DNA of 64,000 nt from Dipteris shenzhenensis (taxonomy: Eukaryota > Polypodiophyta > Polypodiopsida > Gleicheniales), in assembly GCA_047967505.1 (NCBI GenBank), contig CM106539.1; one strand, given 5' to 3'. Under the pieces are notes generated by a model. It saw only the letters and a list, made by a program, of their open reading frames with translations. It had not been told where the DNA came from and did not search any database. The translations under genes were made by a program, and so were the position numbers. Below are positions 22,301 to 34,300 of the stretch, piece after piece. Positions within the stretch are counted from its first letter, which is position 1. The number at the start of each line of letters is the position of its first letter.

Positions 22301-25300
22301 GTCAATCTGGTCGGCCAGATCTGGTCAGACCAGAAAAAAACATTTTTTTAAATAATTTTTTATTTTGTTTCTCCTCTGCACCGGGGCTTTTGACATTTCT
22401 TTGGTTGTGGTTTTTGCCTCCGATTCGAGGTTTCTTTGACAGGATTTGGAGAGACACCAGTGGTGTTTGTACCTGTTTATCTGGTCCTGGAGAATTGGAG
22501 ATTGCCTGGCTTAACATGCTCCTGTGTTGAGCTATTAGGATCTTGTCATCCTTATTTGTACCATCGTACTTCTTTTCCCGAGCTTCTTGTTGCAATAGCA
22601 ATGGAACGGTGCCGCCTCTGTCCTACAGGCATGGTAGTCACAAAACTACCATAGCTCTGGGGGAGCCTAGCAACAACCTTGCCATCTTGGTCAAGCTCAT
22701 CCTTTGATTAACTGCTGCGAGCTGATTCCGCACCACCTTCATCTTGGTGATGTGTTCTTGTATCGATGTCCCTTCATCCATACTCATGCCGTATAGCTCC
22801 GTCTCGAGGTACAAGATTCTCGCCTCATTGTTGAGGTGATACATATCCCTCAATGTCGTCCATGTCTCGAAAGGAGAGTTCGCCATTTGAATATGAGGCA
22901 GCACCATATCTGCTATTGTACCCACAATGATAGCCAAGGCTTATGCATCTCAGATCTACCATGCTCTCACTAATAGAGGGTCTGCTGGCGTTGTCACCGC
23001 CGTTGAGGTTGATGTGGCTGGAGTGGTTACGGTTGCTTGAGGCAACATGTAAGAAATCCTAGATCTACTATATTTAGAAATGTGCTAAGGAACAGAAAGG
23101 AGACTGAAATAGCAGAGAACAAGGAATATTTGTATTGCTTGAGTGTCTGTAGTATGTCATCCATACAATTGGGCCTCTCTTATATAGAGAGTGAAGAGTC
23201 ACACATGAAAAGGTATGTACTCCAAAGTGTATGTGCATGAAGAGGTGTGTACCTCTTGTGAAGGGTGTGACCCTTGATGAGAGGGTACATTACAATAGGA
23301 GTGTCTTTTCCATAGAATGTCTCTTGTGAAGGGTTGTGCCTCATAGGAGGTGTCCCGTCGAAAGGGCATACCCTTCCACAAGTGTCCATTCATCAAACCA
23401 TCCATAAGTCTAGATATAGAGAAAGGAATACGTCACAGATCGTGACATCCCCTCCCACTCAAAATAAGACCCTGGTGGAGATAATGAACTGATGCAGAAA
23501 ATATCACGGTAAATTCTGAAAATACTGCTGTAAAATGTCAGGGTACTGGTGTAAGTCTTTATCAGATTGCCAAGTAGCATCGGAGTCATCCAAATCTCGC
23601 CAAAGAACAAGGAATTCCGTGATAAGTCGATGTCGAGTCTCTCGCTATCGATGGTCCAGAATACGCTCAGGAATAAGGAGAACATAATCGTCTTCGATTT
23701 CTGGGACATAATCACCTGTAGGAGGAACTGCTTCATCGTCTGGAATGTACGTCTTTAGCCAAGAAATATGAAATGTCGGATGGATTTTACCCCATGATGG
23801 TGGTAATTTCAATTTGTAACTTAAAGGTGAATTTTTCTTGACGATCCGGAAAGGTCCATAGTATCATGGTCGCAACTTAGGAAACACAGACTTAACCGTC
23901 TTATAGCGATGTGGGGCTACAAATAATAGCACCATGTCACCAGTGTCAAATTCCAGGTGACGTCTATGTTTGTTGGCAGACCGTTGATACCGCTCTTGCG
24001 CTTTTCGCATATGATCCCTGACTTGGAGTAGAATGTCTTGCATTTCTTGAACCAGTTGATTAGCTAGGGCCACTCGATGTTGAAGTACAAAATTCGTTGG
24101 TACAATCGGAGTGTGTCCATAAGCTGCTTGGAATGGAGTCATGCTGATGGCACTATGGAAAGAGTTATTATAAGCAAACTCAAGGAGTGGTAGATACTCT
24201 TCCCAAGCTGCTAGGCGTGATTGAATATAATGTCGAAGCATTTCTTCTAGAACTTGGTTGACTCTTTCAGTCTGGCCATCTGATTCCGCGCCCCCTCTCT
24301 CTTGTTTTCTTATTCTTCTCTTTCTCTTTCTCCTCTCCTCTCCTCTCTTTTTATTAAAAAGTGAAATTTGAACCCAAGACCTCCCCCTTCACAAAAGGGA
24401 GACTTATCATTAGGCTAGCAAGTAGGAAGTGATGAAAATGTAATGATTTTTACTTATATATTGAAATCTCGAGAACTGTAACTCTCTAACCGTGGAGAGT
24501 TTCCTCTTGCTGTAAAAAGAAAATGTATTTCATTTCATGTGCTCTATTCACATCTCCTACTAGATCGCTGATTCGAAACTTTTTCAAGTTCACTTCACGG
24601 ACGCACGCCACACGAGGAGGGTGGATATTTATGTCACTTCTCGACGAGTTTAAGGATTTGGTGCCTGGTCCTCTGTGCCTTACGGCTACCAATGGGCGAG
24701 ATCTCTTTCTTGATCTTCATGTCGATCTGCAACAACTGATTATACAGTGCATTGCTCAAGGAGACGATGGGTGGGATGATACACCGTGGATGATTCAAGG
24801 TGAAGAACTAGTAATACACTGGGAGAACTTTGATTTTAATTCTACTCATTGTGCAGTGATCGAGCTACTTGCTGCTTTGGAGGTAATTAAAAGGGTGTCC
24901 TTCGAAGAAGGGTGGGATGCTCCCCAAGCTTGGGGGGAGATTTGGTGCATATCTAGTTAATTCTTGTGGATAAGCTCATCTTGAATAGTTTATTCTCAAT
25001 CTCACTATAAAGGTTTCTAGGGCTCAGCTATGGTTGGTAATGTTTCGACCAAGGAACCCTTTGTACCTAATCAACCCTTTGTGCCTCATTTTGAGCTTCA
25101 AGTTGTAATTCTTTTTGGACTAAAGATAAACTATCAACAAAGGATTGCAAGTCTATTTGGTGATGAACGTTTGGCTCAAGTATTGAGTTCTCCCCACCCT
25201 CTCCTTCTACCTATCTTAGACTACCGAGAAACGGAAGACAGATGGCTCCATTGACAGATACAAGGCAAGGCTGGTTGCTAAAGGCTATGCTCAGAAAAAG

Positions 25301-28300
25301 GGCATAGATTATGAGGAGACATTCGCTCCTACATCCCGGATGACCACCATCCGATCAGTTATTGCAATGGCTGCACATTTTGAGTGGAATGTTCATCAGT
25401 TGGACATAAAAACAGCCTTCTTAAATGGGGACTTGCTGGAAGAGATGTATGTCAAACAACCTCCAGGCTTTGAAATTACAGCAAATGCACTTCAAGTATG
25501 CAAGCTAAACAAAGCTTTATATGGGCTGAAACAGGCCCCTCGTGCATGGTATGCCAAGATTCATGCCTTTTTGACCAGCAAGGGGCTGCACAATAGTCCT
25601 ACTGAGAGCACCCTCTACATCAAGATGGATGGGGGGGAAATTTTAGTCATCCTTCTTTATGTCGATGACTTACTGCTCACAGGGTCCAATGAAGACAAAA
25701 TTACAGATTTCAAAGTTGATTTGCAGACCAACTTTGACATGTCAGATTTGGGGCTGCTTCACTTTTATTTGGGGATCCAGTTCTCTCATGAGACACGTGG
25801 CACTGTTATGTCTCAGTCCAAGTATGTGCAGAAACTCTTGGACAGATTTAACATGCATGATTGTAAGCCCATAGCCACTCCCATGGAGCCGGGGCTGAAA
25901 CTCACAATGCATGATGCAGGAGAATTAGTTGATGCCACACTTTACAGTCAGGCTGTTGGATGCCTCATATACCTCTGCAACACTAGACCTGATATTCAGT
26001 TTGCAGTATCTTAGGTGAGCAGGTACATGCACAGCCCAAAAACTATGCATTGGCAAGCAGTTAAGCGCATCTTCCGTTATTTGCAAGGCACTAAGTCTTT
26101 CGGCTTGCTATTTCCCAGGGGGGGTGACTTGCAGATGCATGCCTACAGTGATTCAGATTGGGCTGGTGATTATGACACTAGGCAGTCCACTAGTGGCAAT
26201 TGTTTCTTTTTGGGTAAATCTTGCATTTCCTGGCTGAGCAAGAAATAATCTACAGTGGCTACCTCATCATGTGAAGCTGAGTACAGGGCAGCTTTCACAG
26301 CAACAGTTGAATGTGTCTAGCTGCGACGTCTATTTGCTGATCTTCATCTGTCTTTGGAGGGTCCTTCTCCAATTCTCACTGATAGTCAGAGTGCCATTGC
26401 AGTGGCAAAGAATCCAGTGTTTCATGCTCGCACGAAGCACATTGAGGTTCACTATCACTACGTCAGAGAGAAGTTGCATGCAGGAGAGATCAGTATGATC
26501 TTTGTGTCCACACATGACAACGTTGCCGATATTTTCACCAAAGCACTACCACGTGAAAAGTTTGAGGCATTTCGCAGTGCTCTGAACTTATATCCGTTTG
26601 GTGATTGATCAGCCTTGTACATGACATTGGCACTGCAGGGGGGTGTTAGAATTATAGATATAATTCAGCAGTGACCAATGTAATTTAATAAGCTAGTTAG
26701 GGGCGCTTTTCCCTCTTTAAGAGGTTTTTCCCCCTAACCGCAGTTAGTTCACTAACTATGGTTAGTGACTACTAAGGTTTTGTCACTAGGACAAAACCTT
26801 ATCTCTCACTCTTTGAGTTGTACTCTTTACACTCTTCTATTGCAACTCAGCTATCAGGATTTCAGCTTCCAAGCTCACTCTTTTGCTCTCTCTCTCAATC
26901 TCCGATCTCACAAGGAATACGTCACAGATCGTGACGCAACAGCTCTATCCCCATCGCAATCCCCCACGACTCCCTTAACACTAAGTGGCTCCGAATCTTC
27001 ATTTTCCACAACGGGTAGTTCGTCCTGTTGAGCTTGCTTGTCTCACCAAAATTTGGGGTCTGATATCTATTGGCCATAATAATAAACTGAAAGAGGTAAA
27101 GAGTCAGGAGTGTTGTACACCTTTCTGAACTTGAGCCTCCCACCTGGGTACAATCCTTTAGACGCTTGCTTGAACCCGAGCCTCCCGCTTGGGTACAATC
27201 CTTCAGACACTGAACCTAATTCCTCTGAGCAATGAATTCATCAAGGTCCTTGCCTTCAAGCTCCACTTCTTGAGAACTTCCGTCAGGGCACTGATACCAT
27301 GCTAGAAAATGAAATCCCACCAGAGTGTATTCTGTAGCGGAAGACTATAGACGGGCCTAGGAATTACACGCGAAGTGTTTCACTACAGAATCAAGACAAA
27401 AAGGAAAAATCACTCCTACTGGGAAGGGGACATGGGAAGTGACAGAATCTGGATTGTATTGTCATGAATTGAATTGCAAGTATAGATGAGCCCCTTTTTA
27501 TATGTCTAGGAAAGTGGGCCAGCACACAATTATATATGGGATAATACAACAGGGGTGCCATGTGGCAAGCCCTCATGCAAGCCTACTAACACTGTTAAGT
27601 GTACAAGGAGAACTCTAAAGTTTACAATTAGTGCGACCCTTTTATAGACTAACAGGGCCCATTACTTAGCTGGCTGCTAGACTAGAACTCACGAATGTTA
27701 CACGTGGATGCATAGCGCAAAGCATGGAGGACAGTAAACAAAGCAAATGTGGCGGTTGCAAACTTCAGCTATGCATGATCATTGAGAAGGGGCCAGAGGA
27801 GCTGCCAGGTAAGGAGATTATACTGTATGGTTGCATTATTGTATACTGCATAGTGCAGCCCATGAGTGTTGTTCTAATTCTCCCTTTGTTTTTCATGTAT
27901 CTAGCCTTGGTGGGAGGGACAATTCTCCATGTCCTACTGTTCCCCTAGTATTGCGCGCACAGTTATTTGAGAGAGAGTGCCATTTTCGTGAGCCTCATTA
28001 TCTGATGTGAGGATTTGATTAGGATGGGGCCATGATGGAAGAGGCTGCATATTCCTTGGCTATTGGTGAATCTTTGCAAGTACAAAGGAGGGCCAGAACA
28101 GCTCTTCATCTTGGCAATCTTGTTGCACCATCCTTATCTAGAGAAATATGGCTACTAGTGTGGGGACACAGGCCACTGGCTGAAGAAGCTGCAACTGATG
28201 TTAAGAGCCTTACTAGCTCTCTATGCTGCTTCATATAGTGGATGAAACGATGGCCTTTGCAGGTTGGTGGTAGCTGAGGAGTAGGGGTGACAAGGAGGAG

Positions 28301-31300
28301 TACTGTATAGGGGGATACTGTGGAGGTTGGACTAGTAGGACATTTCAGGGCCAGTATTGATACCGACCCTGATACCCGATGCCTAACCTAGTGTCGATGA
28401 TGATGATGATGATGCTGCCATGGATGATGACGGCGATGATGATGTTGATGCTGAGGCTAGGGCTGAAGCTGAGGCTGTTGCGACTGCAGGCGTCTGCATT
28501 GTCATACCATCCGTCTGCAAACCGCTGCGATTGCCGCCGTTGTTGATGTCATTGACCTCCAATTGTCCTTTGGGCTGTTGTTTGAGTGGCTGGTTGTTTG
28601 GCCTCTCTTCTCTATTCTCTCCTTTTGTCACGATTTGGGACTTCTCCTAAAAAAATAAAGAGTAATCTTTATTAGAATTGACTCCGGTCAAAGAATGGTG
28701 GAGTTGGTTGACCAAGAATAAGTTCTATTGTTTTTACTTTTGCCTTGCATTGGTAAAAAGAGAACTGTGGGGATGCCCACAAGGGACTAGAAATAGTCCA
28801 AGAACTAGAATTCATGCATTTGACTAACTTGTTAAAGTGTTGGTATTTGTTTTGGCAATGTGTAGGACCAAGAGGAGTGCAAAAAGGCCCAAGAATAAAA
28901 GGGAAAGTGCAAAAAGCAGGTCCTACAATGCAAAAAGCATCTAGAAGTGGGTGCCTACTTTATGGAGGACCCCACAAGGCAAAATCAGCCATAAAATCCA
29001 GCGCAATTTCCAAGAAAAGCTTCCTAAAGCTGAATTTAGGAAAGCTCAACTTTTTGAGAAAAGTCTGCCTAATTTAGGCCTAGAAAAAGCTAAAAAGATA
29101 ACCCCAGCTTATTAGAAAGCTCTTGCTTTCGGGTTGGAGGCTAAGCCTATAAAAGAAAAGCCTCTAAGCTCTAGATCACACGGATTGCACTCAGGCCATG
29201 CTCTTGTGAGAGCCAGTTGTACAAAGCCTTATGCTAAGACCTTCGGGGGAGTCCAGCCCTTATTTCTGGGCCCTCGTGCTGTATAATGCTCATCACCCTC
29301 ATCTCCCAATCTCTCTTTGTTGGCGAGTTCGTTTCTTCAAGCTCCGCATGATTCCGAAGGTCGTACGAAGTTTCAGCGCCAGTTTCTAGTGCTCTAGCAA
29401 ATTGCAATTTGTTCCAAGAGTCTGCTAGAGAATTGTGATTTGATTGGGAAGGTGTTTTCTTGCTGCACTTGACCTTTCCAGCCACCCACAGCAACTCTAG
29501 TTGCTGTAAATCAGGGTTTGGAGGCTGTTTTGAGGTTTCACTTTCTCTCATATCGTTGTGCTGGTTTTTACTCGTCTACTTGCGTGGTAGAATAGGGTGT
29601 AATAGGAAACTGGTTTTCAGCAGTACTGTACAGGCAGGCTATGCACAGGAAGCAGGAAGTGAAATGCAATTGGTTAGGGGGAATGGGGGGAGCATGGCGT
29701 GGGGGGAGCGCATGCTGTGAGCTGGAGGAGCAGGGTGGGCTGGGAGCTGGGGGAGCAGGGTGCTGGGGATTAGGGGGAATGGGGGGAGCAGGGCGGCGGC
29801 TTTTGGGGGGGAGAGAGAGAGAGAGAGAGAAGGGGGGAGGTGGAGGGAGGGAGGGTTTCAACTTGTCCACTTGGCATAATTTTCCATGATAAGTTTGTCT
29901 AGCATTTTGAGATTGTGGAGTACATGCATCCACACATAGGTATATAGAATTGCGAAAAAGTATAGAAGGGAGGGTGTCAATGAAACATTAGAATTCTGGG
30001 GCATGAATGTACCTCACCTTACACTGTTTTTTCTGTGTGGTTTTTGTTGCAGGTGGAGCACGTAAAACAGCGCTGCCTGCCAAACGCACTAAATTACCCT
30101 ATGCTAGAAGAGTACGATTTCAGGAACGATACTGTACGTTTGAGCAGACAGCTACTTGTTACTATCATAATTGTGAATAATTCACATCTGTTTCATCTGA
30201 TGATCACTTGTGTGCTGATCCACACTCATAAGGAGTAATCCTTTTTGTTTTTCTGTGGTTAGTGGTTATTTTTGTGGGTTAAGTTTGGTTTCACTTGCTC
30301 ATGATCTTGTTTGTGCAGGTAAACCCTGATTTGAGCATTGAGCTGAAACCACAGGCACAACCACGGCCATATCAGGAAAAAAGCTTGAGCAAGATGTTTG
30401 GAAATGGTGAGATATTTATTAATTCCTTGTATAGAATGTGATTAGGCTGATGATATTGATCTAACATTTTGCAATGCAAGGGCTGCTCACCTCCCAACCT
30501 GCTAGCTCGCCTCCCCCCATTGTCTTCCTTCCCTCTCTTGCGTCTTTCTCTTCCTGCTTACTCCCTTGCCGCCCCTTTTCCCCGTCCCAGCCGGTGACGG
30601 GTCTGGTGGCAGGCTGTTTTGGGGCCTACCTGTACTATGTGTTCGGGCTGCCCGTTTCTGCCTCCTCCGACCTCTGTTTCACGCCAGCCCTAGCTTGCCT
30701 CTCAGCCTGTTTTGGGCTGTGGAAAGGCCTTACACGGGTCTTGCTTTCCCTTCACCTTCATGGGCCTGTTCTAGCCCCTTGCACTGGCCAAAAGGGCCAG
30801 CTTTGGCCCTTGTGCCTCTTTCTCCCTTTTGCCTCTCCCTGCTCTGCTGCCCCAGCCTCTTCCACCGCCACACCTCCCCTGTCCGCACTTGCTCTGTTTC
30901 ACCAGCTCTAGGTTTGGCCTTCGTCCCCCCTTTTTGGGGCTGAGGGAAGCCTCTTGAAACAGGACCTCCTATCCTAGCGCAGTGCTGCTGAGTTTCCCGG
31001 CTGCACAGAGGACATGGTTGTGCTCCCTTAGGATTGTGGCTAAGATGATGAGGATCCAACGAGTCGACACTTGCCCGATGGTAGCTTGGTTGACGGATTA
31101 GTGATATGCGTACTCAATTGAGATGCTCTCTTTGGCCTATTGGACAGATGGACTGAGTGTCACCCGTCATGACATTCAGGATTCAGTCCCACCCCCTCGG
31201 CAGAGACCCAATTCATTGCTTGAGGACTGTCTGGGAGACCATCGCCAGCATCGCTGCATGGAACAACTGGGCAGCACGTTGCAGTCTAGCTATGGGGGGG

Positions 31301-34300
31301 CAGCAGGTGCATCCTGCTGCCGCCTTGATCAATTTATGGCCCATCATCATCTATACACTGCCAGAACTTTGGGAGTGGGTACGGAGGGATCGAGGAATAT
31401 TGTGGAAAGGTGGGAGCGTTATGGACTTGGGAATCTCTTGGATACACCCACTGCCACCCCTAAGCCCAGTGTTCATTTCCATTTTTGGGTATCAGTCCAC
31501 GTAGACACTAACACCATGTAGGACCTAGGCTTACGTGGCCTAAAGGTTGGCTAGTACACAGTACTAACTGCTATCTTCCTAACTGTGTACTAGCCAACCT
31601 TTAGGCCACGTAAGCCTACCATGAGGCTAAGCCTAATGAGTGTCTTAGTCCTATCTTCCTAATCTACTAAGGCGTCCCCCTTAGGGTATTGTTACATCAT
31701 ACTGTCATTGATGTGACAATGAGCTGGGATGTTGAGAGGCAGGCTGCATAGCAGCTACCACATCTTTTGGTCAGCGCCTCATGGATAGCTGATCCGTATT
31801 GGTTTTCACTCAAAGCTTTCTAATAGATGGCTTATAAAAAAAACGTTTTGCAATGCGTATTTGCAATTTCAATCAAGTGGATATCATTCAGAATTGCTGC
31901 TTACATTACAAAGTTTCATGTGCAGGGCGTGCAAGGTCTGGCATTATTGTTCTTCCTTGTGGAGCAGGCAAGTCACTTGTAGGAGTGTCAGCTGCCTGCA
32001 GGATTAGGAAAAGTTGTCTTTGCCTTGCAACGAATGCGGTTTCTGTGGATCAATGGGCTTTTCAATTCAAGCTTTGGTCCACTGTCAGAGATGATCAAAT
32101 ATGTCGGTTCACCTCGGATAGTAAAGAAAGATTCAGAGGCAGTGTGGGTGTTGTTGTGACTACTTATAATATGGTTGCATTTGGTGGGAAGAGGTCAGAA
32201 GAGTCCGAGAAAATTATTGAGGAGATTAGGAATAGAGAGTGGGGTTTACTTCTGATGGATGAGGTAAGCTATCAATATTGGTACTGATGATTTTGGCCTA
32301 AAGAATGTATCCACTCTTCATCTATTCCTATTCCATTCATACATTTTGTGGCAGGTACACGTTGTTCCAGCTCATATGTTCCGCAAAGTGATCAGCATCA
32401 CCAAGTCCCATTGCAAGCTTGGGCTAACTGGTTAGCCTGTTTTTGTCCTTATGCTTTTTATAGTAAATGTGAGACTTGAGTGCGTTTGTTTGTTTAGCTC
32501 ACATCTTAAGAATGTCGTAGAACAGTAGATTTGAGATAGTCGTCTTTTATGCTCCTTCCTGACAAAAATTATGTTGTAGAATGCAGCTACTCTTGTAAGA
32601 GAGGATGAGCGCATTACTGATTTAAATTTCTTGATTGGGCCAAAGTTGTATGAGGCTAACTGGTTGGACCTAGTAAAAGATGGCTATATTGCCAATGTTC
32701 AGTGTGCAGAAGTATGGTGTCCGATGACCAAGGAATTTTTCTCAGAATACTTGAAAAAAGAGAATGCCAGGAGACGCCAGGTTTGTTCTCACTGATGCTT
32801 TTGGTTTTTCCAGATCCCTTAATAAGTATTGCCTAACTGAACAATTCACGAACTTCCATAGAATGCAGTCCTCTCTCCTTTCCTTTTCAACTGGGGTCTT
32901 ATGTATACACTTGTACACTGTTTTTCATCCATTTCAGAACTTGAAGTTATGATAGAGGCTATACGAATCCTATAGATTCTCAGCTTTTTTTGCCCTGCAA
33001 TTTACTTGTGTTTTCTCTGTAGGGAATGAAATGTAATATAAAACAGTAATATTTGTTATTAAAATTCTCTATTGGCTGCATACTTTTTGTTGTCTTGATT
33101 AGGCTTGACTCTCTCAATTTTCATGTGCAGGGTTTGTATGTGATGAATCCAAACAAGTTTAGAGCTTGTGAGTTTTTACTGCGTTTTCATGAACAGCAGA
33201 GAGGAGACAAAATTATTGTTTTTTCTGACAATCTTTTTGCCTTGCGCGAGTATGCTACCAAATTGAAAAAGCCTTTTATCTATGGGGCTACAAGGTCAAG
33301 ACACCAAACTCTTCTTTGGAGTATATTAGCTACAAACTCAAGGGCGTCTGAACAGCTTGTATTAAGACATTTAAAAGCTTTCGTACTTTATGGTTTAACA
33401 AGTCTGTTTTTGAGATACAGTTTACTTTTGCAGTCATCACGAGAGGACGAGAATTCTTTATGCCTTCAAGCACAGTCCTGAGGTTAACACGGTCTTTCTT
33501 TCCAAGGTAACATAAGCACATTGAAAGAGGGTGTCTGAATGAAATCCGGAGTGGAGATTTCACTCACAATGACCTTATTTCTTGTAAAGGTAGGGGATAA
33601 TTCTATTGATATTCCTGAAGCTAATGTCATCATTCAAATCTCTTCGCATGCTGGATCTCGCCGTCAAGAGGCACAGCGTCTAGGGCGCATATTGCGTGCT
33701 AAGGTAAGACGAGTAATTTTATACTTATGTTTCAAAGCTTTTTATATTTTTGAATTGATACAATGCATTTACTTTTACAAATTGCAGGGTAAACCAAAAG
33801 ATAGAGTGGCAGGAGGCGCAGAGGAGTTCAATGCTTTCTTTTATTCTCTTGTCTCGACAGATACACAAGTGCTGTACATGTCTTAAAGCGTCATTATGTG
33901 ATAATAGACAATACACATTATCAAAATACTGGCTTTTCTTTTCACAAAATGATCAGTGTGTATGGTGGTATTGAAACAGAGCTTGATGATTTTTTGGATG
34001 TATCTAGGAAATGTATTACTCTACCAAGCGGCAACAATTTTTGATTGATCAGGGGTATAGTTTCAAAGTAAGTGCGCTCTAATTCTGCATTTGTGCTTAG
34101 GGCATATAATCATAGGCTTCATTTGGTCATAGTGCAATTTGTCATAGGTAAGCCAGATGGTTTATTGGTAGCAGAGCTTGTATATTCCTAACAGGTCCAC
34201 CTTAAACCCGTGAAGGACAGATCTTAACAAGCATTCCTCCAGCAGATTCAGGTCCGGAGCTCAGCTACTTTCAGCTTGATGAGCGGTTGGATCTCCTAAC

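Larger units (their letters stand above)
14599..22516 (-). mobile_element. Young, near-complete Ty1/copia retrotransposon
   Basis: A 7.9-kb element in minus orientation with 985-bp LTRs at 14599-15583 and 21532-22516, 5-bp TSD TGCTC on both sides, PPT next to the 3' LTR, PBS next to the 5' LTR, and one gag-pol frame interrupted only by three TGA codons. I saw only a couple of differences between the two LTRs over 985 bp, so insertion is recent. The LTRs run TGTTAAGCC...TTTATA rather than the usual TG...CA. A 524-bp tandem duplication sits in the 5' leader. The element interrupts the gag of an older copia within the 19-kb XPB intron. Confidence 0.95.
23048..26936 (-). mobile_element. Ty3/gypsy remnant nested in old copia gag
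   Basis: The left LTR is 23048-23447 (TGTAAG...GTGACA, 400 bp). The right LTR survives only as its last 24 bp (26913-26936, same sequence except the final base). TSD CAACA flanks both ends, and the old copia gag frame resumes on the far side. The interior keeps only the end of pol (23448-24284). The rest was replaced by a SINE-like piece, an unexplained ORF and a plus-strand copia fragment. Confidence 0.75.
10840..30052 (+). other. XPB: 19.2-kb XPB intron filled with transposons
   Basis: Begins GTTTGT and ends TTGTTGCAG. The flanking exons encode consecutive XPB residues (EIDPAQ then [10 protein letters not shown]), so all 19,213 bp are removed as one intron. It contains a hAT-like MITE, several LTR retrotransposons in both orientations, SINE-like sequence and microsatellites. 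All are listed separately. Confidence 0.93.

Noticed and set aside
31123-31521. Two overlapping plus-strand ORFs in the 1.5-kb XPB intron
   Set aside because: Only faint LINE-like wording ([17 protein letters not shown]); too weak to call as a gene or a specific element.
34140-34220. tRNA-like words (TGGTTTATTGGTAGCAGAGC) in an XPB intron
   Set aside because: The second promoter box is not convincing and no cloverleaf can be drawn, so not a tRNA gene.
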